A stretch of 25,786 nucleotides of DNA from UBA4660 sp002405435. Its GTDB lineage: Bacteria > Bacteroidota > Bacteroidia > Flavobacteriales_D > Sanyastnellaceae. Positions 1 through 6,868 of the stretch are shown here, in pieces. The stretch is taken from contig DAIOCL010000036.1 of NCBI GenBank assembly GCA_036747335.1, positions 1 to 25,786 of the forward strand, in the 5' to 3' direction. Both the position numbers and the translations under genes were made by a program. Numbering within the stretch: position 1 is the stretch's first letter; each line of letters opens with the position of its first letter. The notes beneath the pieces were generated by a model. The model had not been told where the DNA came from and ran no database searches. It was given only the letters and a program-made list of their open reading frames with translations.

Positions 1-1
1 T

Positions 2-385
2 AATGCGCCTTCCCTTGAAGGGGAAACCGCACCGGCGGCCACGTCGCCTTCCGCTGCCAGCGCCGGTCTGCTCGACCGCACCTGGGTGTTCGAATCCGTC
101 TTTGGCTACCGCGATGGTCAGGTACTGGCCGATACAGTCGGACTCGCCATGTTTAACAATTCCATGGCCGGGCAGGAAATGACTTTCAAAGACGGAAATT
201 TCTTCAAGAAGTCGTCGGGCGCAACGGCCAGCGGCACTTTTACTGTGTCGGAAGACAATAAAGTGCTCACGACCATGGATGCATCAGGAACGAAGATTTT
301 CAACATTGTCGAGCTCACGTCAACCCACCTCAAACTGCATAGCCCTCAGCTAAGATCAATCGTGGTGGGTTATACCGCAAAATAG
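2..385 (+). CDS. 3' part of a small beta-rich hypothetical protein, cut by window start
   Basis: The frame is open from the first complete codon at base 2 to the TAG at 383-385, so the gene starts outside the window. An internal GTG at 86 could be mistaken for a start, but the codons upstream read sensibly: an Ala/Ser/Pro-rich linker (residues about 8-22 of the visible part) runs into LLDRTWVFESV. The visible 127 residues look like one compact beta-rich domain with alternating polar and hydrophobic strands and no transmembrane segment. A linker followed by a small beta domain resembles lipocalin-like lipoproteins of Bacteroidota, but I do not recognise the family. The N-terminal signal, if any, is not visible. 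Function unknown. Confidence 0.6.
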   Translation, partial: NAPSLEGETAPAATSPSAASAGLLDRTWVFESVFGYRDGQVLADTVGLAMFNNSMAGQEMTFKDGNFFKKSSGATASGTFTVSEDNKVLTTMDASGTKIFNIVELTSTHLKLHSPQLRSIVVGYTAK

Positions 386-532
386 CCACCCTTTTCGCTG
401 CACAGCGCCGGCGGGGGCGGGCTTTTTCAAAAATGGCTCGCAGTATTTCCTTTATTTCGCTTATTTTGCGCCTTGTTTAAAGGTAGTGTACCTATAGACA
501 CATAGTTTTTAGTTTTTCAGTTTAAGCCATTG

Positions 533-555
533 AGCCCCGTTTTTCGGGGCTTTTT
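533..555 (+). terminator. rho-independent terminator
   Basis: A perfect 7-bp stem, AGCCCCG (533-539) with CGGGGCT (545-551), closes a five-T loop and runs into a T-tract (551-555). It lies about 150 nt after the TAG at 385 and just before the flavoprotein start, so it separates the two transcription units. The other strand has no T-tract after the stem, so it is directional. Confidence 0.8.
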
Positions 556-566
556 GGTTTTGGTGA

Positions 567-1817
567 ATGAACAGACGAACGATGGCAGAAGTCAAAACCC
601 TGGTCATAATTGGCGGTGGCGCTGCCGGCTTCTTTTGCGCGGCCCAGTTCCCCCGTGAAGACTTTCGGGTTATTATCCTCGAAAAAGGCCCCCAGGTCCT
701 CGGCAAGGTGAAGGTCAGCGGCGGAGGCCGTTGCAACATCACACACGCTTGTTATGAACCAGCCGAACTGGTGCGCTATTACCCCAGGGGTGCCCAGGCC
801 CTGCGCGGGCCATTTCACCACTTTCAGCCCGCCGATACCATCGAGTGGTTTGCCTCACGCGGCGTGCCGGTCAAGACGGAAGAAGACGGGCGTGTGTTTC
901 CCGTATCCGACAATTCACAGTCCGTAATCGATTGCCTCATGGAAACCTGCCGGGCTGCCGGCGTTGAGGTGCGCACCCGGACCGGAGTCGATGACCTGCT
1001 GCAAACCCCGGAAGGCTGGGAGGTCGTCACGGATAAGGGAGAAAGGCTGCGCTGCCATTGCGTACTCGTCGCTACAGGATCGTCCAACCGCATGTGGGAA
1101 TTGCTCAGCCGGCTCGGCCATACCCTCATTGAACCCGTACCTTCCCTGTTTACTTTTCATGTGAGCGATGTCCGTTTGGCCGGACTGGCTGGCGTTGCAG
1201 TTAACCATGCGGTGGTATCTCTCGAAGGCAGCCGCCACAGCGCAAGCGGGCCCCTGCTCATCACCCACCAGGGTCTCAGTGGTCCGGCTGTGCTGAAACT
1301 CTCCGCATGGGCCGCACGCGAGATGGCCCGCCTGCAGTACGAGTTCACCGTGAGAATCAACTGGGACAGCCGCTTCAACCGCGAGCAACTAACCGAGTTT
1401 CTGCGCGAATGGAAACACGAGCACGCCCGCCAGCAGGTGCTGAGCCACAGCCCGGTGCGCATGCCACACCGCCTGTGGTGTGCCCTCGCAGAAGCCGCGG
1501 GCACGCGCGACCTTCGTTGGGGCGACGTTCCTGCCAAAAACATCGAAAGACTGGTTACCGAGGTCTGCAGCGGATTCTTTCCGGTTCAGGGCAAAAGCAC
1601 CTTCAAGGAGGAGTTTGTAACAGCCGGTGGCATCACCAAAGACGAAGTGGACTTTCGCACCATGGAAAGCAAAAAATTTCCAGGACTGTATTTCGCGGGT
1701 GAAGCGCTCGATATTGACGCGGTGACCGGGGGATTTAATTTCCAGGCGGCCTGGACTACGGCCGTCTTGGCTGCCAAGGGCATTCAGGCAGGCAGAAACG
1801 GAAGAAAAACGGGTTAG
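567..1817 (+). CDS. HI0933/YhiN-type NAD(P)/FAD-dependent oxidoreductase
   Basis: Predicted cytoplasmic flavoprotein of the HI0933 (BaiN/YhiN) family. It is 416 residues from ATG 567, or 411 from ATG 582, and the family is usually about 390-420. The N-terminus has the dinucleotide-binding strand and loop VIIGGGAAG (about residues 12-20) for FAD. This is followed by the family signature VKVSGGGRCNITH (about 48-60). Near the C-terminus are TAGGITKDEV and the FAD-closing segment LYFAGEALDIDAVTGGFNFQ (about 373-392). Members are linked to reduction steps in anaerobic metabolism, but the substrate here cannot be deduced. No clear ribosome binding site decides between the two ATGs. The gene stands behind a terminator and about 100 nt before the next gene, so it may be monocistronic. 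Confidence 0.9.
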   Translation: MNRRTMAEVKTLVIIGGGAAGFFCAAQFPREDFRVIILEKGPQVLGKVKVSGGGRCNITHACYEPAELVRYYPRGAQALRGPFHHFQPADTIEWFASRGVPVKTEEDGRVFPVSDNSQSVIDCLMETCRAAGVEVRTRTGVDDLLQTPEGWEVVTDKGERLRCHCVLVATGSSNRMWELLSRLGHTLIEPVPSLFTFHVSDVRLAGLAGVAVNHAVVSLEGSRHSASGPLLITHQGLSGPAVLKLSAWAAREMARLQYEFTVRINWDSRFNREQLTEFLREWKHEHARQQVLSHSPVRMPHRLWCALAEAAGTRDLRWGDVPAKNIERLVTEVCSGFFPVQGKSTFKEEFVTAGGITKDEVDFRTMESKKFPGLYFAGEALDIDAVTGGFNFQAAWTTAVLAAKGIQAGRNGRKTG

Positions 1818-1870
1818 CCGTGGTCCGCCTGACCTTGAACGCACGCGCGAAAAAGATTACAGACATTTGG

Positions 1871-1882
1871 TGACTATAGTCA
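1871..1882. promoter_or_regulatory. 12-bp perfect palindrome upstream of the MBL/rhodanese gene
   Basis: TGACTATAGTCA is a perfect 12-bp inverted repeat ending 36 nt before the ATG at 1919. Its position between two genes and its symmetry fit an operator for a dimeric regulator of the sulfur-related gene downstream. No regulator gene is nearby, and short palindromes also occur by chance. Confidence 0.3.
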
Positions 1883-1918
1883 TGAATAAACCGAAACGTT
1901 GACCCTCATTTTTGTACC

Positions 1919-3313
1919 ATGAAAATTGAACAGATTTATACCGGTTGTCTCGCCCAGGGCGCATATTACATCGAAAGCGACGGCGAAGCCGCAGTCATTG
2001 ACCCGCTGCGCGAGGTAGAAGCCTACCTGAATAAGGCTGCCCAGCATGGGGCCACGGTCAAATACATCTTTGAAACCCATTTCCACGCTGACTTTGTCAG
2101 CGGCCACCTCGACCTGGCCCGTAAGACCGGTGCCCGCATTGTGTACGGCCCCGGTGCCGTAACGGGGTATCAGGCATATGTCGCCCGCGACCAGGAGGTA
2201 TTTGAGTTGGGAAAGATCAAAATCAAAACCCTGCACACCCCCGGCCATACGCTCGAAAGCACCACCTTCCTGCTCATCGATGAACAGGGAAAGGAATATG
2301 CGATTTTTACCGGAGATACGCTGTTTATAGGCGACGTGGGCAGGCCCGACCTGGCCATCAAGCAGAACCTCACCAAGGAAGACCTCGCCGGCATGCTCTA
2401 CGATTCCCTGCGCAACAAAATCATGACCCTGCCGGATGAGGTCATTGTCTATCCCGCGCATGGTGCCGGAAGTGCCTGCGGTAAAAACATGGCCAAGGAG
2501 ACCTGGGATACCCTGGGCAACCAGAAGAAGACGAATTATGCGCTGCGCAACATTTCCAAAGAGCAGTTTATCGGCGAAGTATGCGATGGCATAGCGCCGC
2601 CTCCACAGTATTTTGCCAAAAACGCCATGATCAACAAAACCGGCTACGAAAGTCTCGACCACATTCTCAAACGCGGCAGTGTGCCGCTCGATGTGCCAAC
2701 CTTTGAAGCCATAGCCAACCACGAGGACGCCCTTGTGCGCGATACACGCAGGGCCGCAGCATTTATTGCCGGTCATATTCCTAATTCCATTTACATAGGC
2801 GTTGACGGCAATTTTGCCCCCTGGGTAGGTGCCCTGATCACCGACCTCGCACAACCCATCATCTTTATTGCCCCGGAGGGCAGGGAAGAAGAGGTGGTCA
2901 TCCGGCTGAGCCGCGTCGGTTACGACAATACGCTGGGCTTCTTGCAGGGTGGCATGGAGGCATGGAAGGCGGCAGGCAGGGAAGTGGCTGTGGTGGAAAG
3001 TCTCACCGCAGCGGAAGCGGAAGCCCGCCTCACATCGGCACCGACGCCACTGATTGACGTGCGCCGTCCGGGCGAATTTGAGTCCGGTCACATTGAAGAT
3101 GCCATCAATGCGCCCCTCGATTTTATCAATGAGCACCTCGCTGACGTTCCGCGGGAAAAACCGGCACTGGTGCATTGCGCCGGCGGTTACCGCTCAGTCA
3201 TTTTCATCTCCATCTTACAGGCAAGGGGTTACGACAACCTCATCAATGTTGAAGGAGGTTACGGTGCACTGTCTGCAACAGGACTTAGGAAAGCAGCCGG
3301 TTTGGTGGGCTGA
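1919..3313 (+). CDS. MBL-fold hydrolase fused to two rhodanese domains (persulfide dioxygenase type)
   Basis: 464 residues. Residues about 1-235 form a metallo-beta-lactamase domain of the ETHE1/persulfide dioxygenase subgroup: THFHADFVSGH (H54, H56, D58, H63), HTPGHT (H110), TGDT (D133) and YPAHGAGSACGKN (H181). By homology with ETHE1, H54, H110 and D133 would hold the single iron. Residues about 255-358 form a rhodanese-like domain without a catalytic cysteine. Residues about 363-460 form a second rhodanese domain with the active-site loop VHCAGGYRS, where C420 would be the persulfide carrier. Such fusions oxidise glutathione or other low-molecular-weight persulfides to sulfite and pass sulfane sulfur between domains, in sulfide detoxification. 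The usual HxHxDH has F in place of the last H at residue 59. I believe this is seen in rhodanese-fused members, where that metal site is not used. Cytoplasmic, no signal peptide. Confidence 0.9.
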   Translation: MKIEQIYTGCLAQGAYYIESDGEAAVIDPLREVEAYLNKAAQHGATVKYIFETHFHADFVSGHLDLARKTGARIVYGPGAVTGYQAYVARDQEVFELGKIKIKTLHTPGHTLESTTFLLIDEQGKEYAIFTGDTLFIGDVGRPDLAIKQNLTKEDLAGMLYDSLRNKIMTLPDEVIVYPAHGAGSACGKNMAKETWDTLGNQKKTNYALRNISKEQFIGEVCDGIAPPPQYFAKNAMINKTGYESLDHILKRGSVPLDVPTFEAIANHEDALVRDTRRAAAFIAGHIPNSIYIGVDGNFAPWVGALITDLAQPIIFIAPEGREEEVVIRLSRVGYDNTLGFLQGGMEAWKAAGREVAVVESLTAAEAEARLTSAPTPLIDVRRPGEFESGHIEDAINAPLDFINEHLADVPREKPALVHCAGGYRSVIFISILQARGYDNLINVEGGYGALSATGLRKAAGLVG

Positions 3314-3373
3314 GAAATACCGCCTCATGTTGCCGTTCCGCATGATTGCCGCGGCTTTTTTTACCTTTCCCGC

Positions 3374-4570
3374 ATGGAACACAATGCGGTTCTCTTCGAC
3401 CGCCACCTGGCACAAACCACGTGGCACCCGCTCGCCCTCAGTATCGAACGGGCATCGGGTATTTACCTCTATGACCAGGAAGGGAAACGGTACTTCGACT
3501 TCATTTCGGGCATTGGCGTCAACAACATCGGCCATGGCAACCGCAAGGTCATTGACGCCATCCGGACCCAAAGTGAAAAGTACTTGCACGCCATGGTATA
3601 TGGCGAATTTCTGCTCGAACCGCAGGCCCGCGCCGCCCGTGCGCTGGCAGCTACCCTGCCTGCCCCGCTCGATACCTGCTACTTCGTCAACAGCGGCACG
3701 GAGGCCAATGAGGCCGCCATCAAACTCAGCCGCAGGGTAACGGGCCGGCCCAATCTTGTGGCGTTTCAAGGGGCCTACCATGGCAATACGCTGGGTTCGC
3801 TTTCGGTGAGCGCCAACGAAAGAAAAAAATCGGCATTCCGGCCATTGCTGCCGGGGGTACGTTTTATAGATCCGGGCGACCACGATCAACTCAACCGCAT
3901 TGATGAATCGGTCGCAGGGGTCATCATCGAAACCGTGCAGGGCGATGCCGGCGTGCGCATTCCGGGCGCCGCCTACCTGCAGGCACTGCGGCGCAGGTGC
4001 GATGAAACCGGAACCCTGCTGGTTTGCGATGAAATTCAATGCGGCATGGGCCGAACCGGCAGTATGTGGGCTTTCAGCCAATTCGGATTCGTGCCAGACA
4101 TACTGACTGCCGGCAAGGCGCTCGCAGGCGGACTTCCGGTGGGGGCCATGGTCAGTGCGCGCAGCCACATGGAACAACTGGCCAGTGCACCCGAACTCGG
4201 ACACATCACCACCTTTGGAGGGCATCCGCTCGTGTGCGCCTCCGTGGCGGCCACACTCGAAGTGTATGCCGAAGAGATCAACCTCGGATTTGTGCGCGAA
4301 AACGGTCATTACATCGCCGGTCGTCTTGCTGCACACCGTGCAGTGCGCGAAGTCAGGCAGATCGGCTACTATTTCGCTATCGACCTCCGCGGCGCCGAGG
4401 CGGTTCAACACGTGGTGAATACCTGTATGGACCAGGGGCTTATTACATTCTGGTTTCTTTCCTGTCCCTGGTCGTTCCGCATTGCACCGCCGCTCACCAT
4501 CACCAGAGAAGAAACCGATGCCGCGCTGCAGATCATCGAAGACGCACTTAGTGGCCTCAGCGGCATATGA
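3374..4570 (+). CDS. class III (ornithine/GABA-type) PLP aminotransferase
   Basis: 398-residue fold-type I aminotransferase of the acetylornithine/ornithine/4-aminobutyrate group. Visible landmarks are the phosphate-binding VNSGTEANEAA (105-115), the AYHGNTLG loop (134-141), the cofactor-ring aspartate in LVCDEIQCGMGRTG (D219), and the Schiff-base lysine in LTAGKALAGGLPVG (K248). It transfers an amino group from an amino-acid-like donor to a keto acid. The donor cannot be fixed from sequence, and there is no arginine- or lysine-biosynthesis neighbour to help. The C-terminal part has an unusual ITFWFLSCPWSFRIAPPL stretch, where relatives usually have a short substrate-closing loop. The start ATG at 3374 lies 60 nt after the previous stop and may be co-transcribed with it. 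Confidence 0.9.
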   Translation: MEHNAVLFDRHLAQTTWHPLALSIERASGIYLYDQEGKRYFDFISGIGVNNIGHGNRKVIDAIRTQSEKYLHAMVYGEFLLEPQARAARALAATLPAPLDTCYFVNSGTEANEAAIKLSRRVTGRPNLVAFQGAYHGNTLGSLSVSANERKKSAFRPLLPGVRFIDPGDHDQLNRIDESVAGVIIETVQGDAGVRIPGAAYLQALRRRCDETGTLLVCDEIQCGMGRTGSMWAFSQFGFVPDILTAGKALAGGLPVGAMVSARSHMEQLASAPELGHITTFGGHPLVCASVAATLEVYAEEINLGFVRENGHYIAGRLAAHRAVREVRQIGYYFAIDLRGAEAVQHVVNTCMDQGLITFWFLSCPWSFRIAPPLTITREETDAALQIIEDALSGLSGI

Positions 4571-4899
4571 TGTGCGCATTCACCAAATTACGCCGACAGT
4601 TGTTATGGCCGAAAAAATATTATCCGGTTGGAGACGCATCACGTGCGATACCTGCACGCCCTCAGCAAGTGAACGGTGCGCAACCCCATACCCTGGGAAT
4701 TTTTCCCGTCCGGTATGGCAAACTTTTGGTCGGCGTTATTGTCTTAGCGTTCGGTGGGCGAGCACAACACCTTGCCAGACTATGGCGTTACATGGCCCAA
4801 TATCGATATGAAATGAAGGACTATCCACAAGCGCGCTTCAAGATTTTTGCTGCCCCTTGCAGCAATGACCGGCCACCCAGCCGCCCGCTGCTTCCGGTG
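4571..4899. other. 329-nt intergenic stretch with no convincing gene
   Basis: A frame happens to stay open from 4567 into the next gene, but its translation shows no domain, no signal peptide at its first ATG and unusual codon use. I therefore place the real start at 4900. The stretch contains the hairpin at 4686-4718. I found no clear TTG/TAnnTTTG promoter. The best match near the gene is the weak GATTTTTG about 55 nt before the ATG. Confidence 0.5.
4686..4718. repeat. strong two-step hairpin in the intergenic region
   Basis: CCATACC (4686-4692) pairs perfectly with GGTATGG (4712-4718). Inside it GGGAA (4695-4699) pairs with TTCCC (4703-4707) around a TTT loop, giving 12 bp in all with a small asymmetric internal loop. 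There is no T-run after it, so it is not an ordinary terminator. It could be an operator, an mRNA leader structure or a relic of an element. Confidence 0.5.
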
Positions 4900-5445
4900 A
4901 TGTGGCGAGTGCTGCTGTGCCTTTCCCTATTCACTGAAATGAGTTCATTCGCCCAGCCCGCTCCCAACCCACTCAAAGACAAGCGGTGGCGTGGGGGAGG
5001 CGTAGGCGTACACAGCGGCGATTACCTGAGCTACTCCGCCATGGCCTGGCAGGCCCGCCGCAGCGACCAAATCGTGACGGGATTCCGATTGGGCTATTCT
5101 CAGGAACTCATCACCGGGCCAAAGGACTCATGCACGGTCAGCAGAAGCCGCTCCATCGAAGGCGGTATCATGTGGGGTGACGGTTATGGCAACGACAAAT
5201 ACTACCTCTCAGCCATGGCAGGCATGGGATTGATGCAGCGGTGGTATTGCGACGATGATGACCCCGGAGAATTCATTAAAAAATCGCGGCTGACCATCGG
5301 CGTTCCCTTTCAGGCAGAAGCGGGTGTTTCACTCTCCGGAGACCTCAGACTGGGTATAGCGCTCATCGCTAACTGGAATTTTCTTGAACCGTATGCAGGC
5401 GGATTGATTTCTCTCACCTGGTGGGCCAATGACAAAAGAAATTGA
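4900..5445 (+). CDS. secreted hypothetical protein, probably outer-membrane beta-barrel-like
   Basis: 181 residues from ATG 4900. This start gives a signal peptide: MWR, a hydrophobic run VLLCLSLF, and a cleavage-like SSFAQ/PAP near residue 19. The mature part is Gly-, Tyr- and Trp-rich with alternating strands (GFRLGYSQEL, YYLSAMAGMGL, LRLGIALIANWNF, AGGLISLTWWA). That pattern suggests a small beta-barrel or other envelope protein. Two cysteines (in DSCTV and WYCDDDD) may form a disulfide. No family recognised. The longer open frame from 4567 is not favoured. The 3' end overlaps the next gene by 17 nt, so the two are translationally linked, and it is the first gene of the compact operon running to 9192. 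Confidence 0.6.
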   Translation: MWRVLLCLSLFTEMSSFAQPAPNPLKDKRWRGGGVGVHSGDYLSYSAMAWQARRSDQIVTGFRLGYSQELITGPKDSCTVSRSRSIEGGIMWGDGYGNDKYYLSAMAGMGLMQRWYCDDDDPGEFIKKSRLTIGVPFQAEAGVSLSGDLRLGIALIANWNFLEPYAGGLISLTWWANDKRN

Positions 5446-5794
5446 AAATAGGCAGGACCTGGTGCAGCTGGTTGACCGGTTTTATGACCGGGTGGTGCAT
5501 GACGACTTGCTTGCTCCGCACTTTAAAGACCTTGACTTTGCCGAACACAAACCACGCATGGTCGCTTTCTGGGCCTTTGTGCTGCTTGGTGAAGCCGGCT
5601 ATGCGACCAATGTATTCGATAAACACAGGCATTTGTCCATTGGCAAGCCACACTTTGACCGCTGGCTTGCCCTTTTTACCGAAACGGTGCAGGCATACTT
5701 CACCGGAGAAAAAGCGGATGCCGCCGTCAACAGGGCCAAACTGCTCGCCTGGACATTCAGTGAAAAAATGAAAACCCTGAAACCAGAAAATTGA
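5429..5794 (+). CDS. group III truncated haemoglobin
   Basis: 121 residues, a typical length for a 2-on-2 haemoglobin. The pattern LVDRFYDRVVHDDLLAPHF (B-helix tyrosine Y19), FWAFVLLGEAGY (about 47-58) and HRHLSIGKPHFDRWLALF fits group III. In alignment with known members, H66 takes the place of the proximal haem-binding histidine, and W79 sits in the conserved FDRW. Proteins of this group bind O2, NO or CO in the cytoplasm. Physiological roles are poorly defined and include protection from NO. The gene starts inside the end of the previous gene (17-nt overlap) and its stop lies 2 nt before the rsmE ATG. It is therefore co-translated in a housekeeping operon and not next to an obvious NO regulator. 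Confidence 0.9.
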   Translation: MTKEIENRQDLVQLVDRFYDRVVHDDLLAPHFKDLDFAEHKPRMVAFWAFVLLGEAGYATNVFDKHRHLSIGKPHFDRWLALFTETVQAYFTGEKADAAVNRAKLLAWTFSEKMKTLKPEN

Positions 5795-5796
5795 TT

Positions 5797-6516
5797 ATGC
5801 CGACCGACCTCCATCATTTTTACCATGCGGATGCCGCGCCAGGTGCGCGGTGCACGCTCGCACAGGATGATGCGCGCCACGCGGGTAAAGCCCTGCGGCT
5901 GAAAAACGGCGACCCTGTCAATGTGACTGATGGTCACGGCCATGTATTCCGCGCGGAGATTCACTTCACAGACCGCCATGAGGCTGAGCTGATCGTGGGG
6001 ATGCCTGCAGACCATGTGTCGCCCGTCTCTCCGCTAAGCCTCGCCATCGCCCCCACAAAAAACGCCGACAGGCTCGAATGGTGCATAGAAAAAGCCGTCG
6101 AACTCGGTGTGAATGAGATTTGGCTGCTCCACTGCGACCATTCAGAAAAAACCACCGCACGCATCGAAAGGCTCGACCGGCTTGCATTGGCTGCACTTAA
6201 ACAAAGCCGCGGAACGCACCTTCCTGTTATCCGCGGTCCCTTCAGTCTAGAGGCTGTGCTGCGCGAATCAGATGCCGTACACAGGTTCATCGCGCATTGC
6301 TCGTCGCACCGCGAAAGAAAAGAACTGGAAGCGCTGACATCGGTAACGGGTAAGGTGCTCGTACTTATTGGACCTGAAGGTGATTTCTCTATGCGCGAAA
6401 TCGACCGGGCCGAAGAACTCGGCGCTGCAGGAATCAGCCTCGGTCCGCGCAGGCTGCGCACGGAAACTGCAGCCATGGCCGTAGCCGCTATCTTTGGTCT
6501 CTCATCAATTTCCTGA
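5797..6516 (+). CDS. rsmE: 16S rRNA (uracil1498-N3)-methyltransferase RsmE
   Basis: 239 residues, close to the 243 of the E. coli enzyme. The N-terminal part (about 5-70) is the PUA-like RNA-binding domain, including DARHAGKALRLKNGD. The C-terminal SPOUT domain carries the trefoil-knot SAM-binding motifs LIGPEGDFS (190-198) and LGPRRLRTETAAM (215-227). It methylates U1498 of 16S rRNA in the assembled small subunit. I chose ATG 5797, 2 nt after the haemoglobin stop. A TTG two codons upstream would overlap that stop and adds nothing. The stop is followed after one base by the next ATG. Confidence 0.95.
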   Translation: MPTDLHHFYHADAAPGARCTLAQDDARHAGKALRLKNGDPVNVTDGHGHVFRAEIHFTDRHEAELIVGMPADHVSPVSPLSLAIAPTKNADRLEWCIEKAVELGVNEIWLLHCDHSEKTTARIERLDRLALAALKQSRGTHLPVIRGPFSLEAVLRESDAVHRFIAHCSSHRERKELEALTSVTGKVLVLIGPEGDFSMREIDRAEELGAAGISLGPRRLRTETAAMAVAAIFGLSSIS

Positions 6517-6517
6517 C

Positions 6518-6868
6518 ATGCTCCGCACAGCACTCAAACTTACCTTGCCCATATTTTTCCTCATGCTCTTCATCGCCTGGCTCACCAATCCTGACCTGGA
6601 TGCATTCAGAAACAAGGCGACGGAACGGGTAGCCACTGCGCTGGAATCTCAGGGCCTGGAAGCCCAAAATCCCGCGCTCATGGGCATGGTCGAGCTCGCA
6701 GTGAACCAATTAGCCGGCGAGCGCCTCTCGCGCAGCAACTACTTCTTTTGTTCGGTATTCACTGTAAAATTGCCCTCACGTGAATACCGATACCTCGGAG
6801 CCTTTTCAACCTTTGTTCCCCTGCAAGACTCCGATCCTCTTAACGACCTGCTGAAGCAGATTCCATGA
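6518..6868 (+). CDS. small membrane-anchored protein, DUF4359-like
   Basis: 116 residues from ATG 6518, one base after the rsmE stop. An N-terminal hydrophobic segment (about residues 5-24, LKLTLPIFFLMLFIAWLTNP) is followed by a mainly helical, soluble part and a C-terminal beta-like segment (SNYFFCSVFTVKLPSREYRYLGAF). The layout TM-NP-(D)xxxF…/…Y.ylG.f recalls DUF4359 proteins of unknown function, though I hold that match only moderately. It is probably an inner-membrane anchor or uncleaved signal, with the domain facing the periplasm. Its TGA shares ATGA with the start of the hexosaminidase gene, indicating translational coupling. Confidence 0.7.
   Translation: MLRTALKLTLPIFFLMLFIAWLTNPDLDAFRNKATERVATALESQGLEAQNPALMGMVELAVNQLAGERLSRSNYFFCSVFTVKLPSREYRYLGAFSTFVPLQDSDPLNDLLKQIP

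Noticed and set aside
1880..3175. Long minus-strand open frame over the MBL/rhodanese gene
   Set aside because: It is antisense to a well-supported gene, with no recognisable domain. Such shadows are common in GC-rich genes.
3348..3362. GCCGCGGC followed by seven T as terminator after the MBL/rhodanese gene
   Set aside because: The 8-mer is self-complementary and cannot form a hairpin with a proper loop, and the alternative stems here have only about 4 bp. Too weak to call.
4567..4899. N-terminal extension of the secreted protein at 4900, starting within the previous stop
   Set aside because: The extension has no signal peptide or domain, and the start at 4900 produces a clear one.
5791..5796. 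TTG start of rsmE
   Set aside because: It overlaps the haemoglobin stop and adds two residues not expected in RsmE. ATG 5797 is the usual position.
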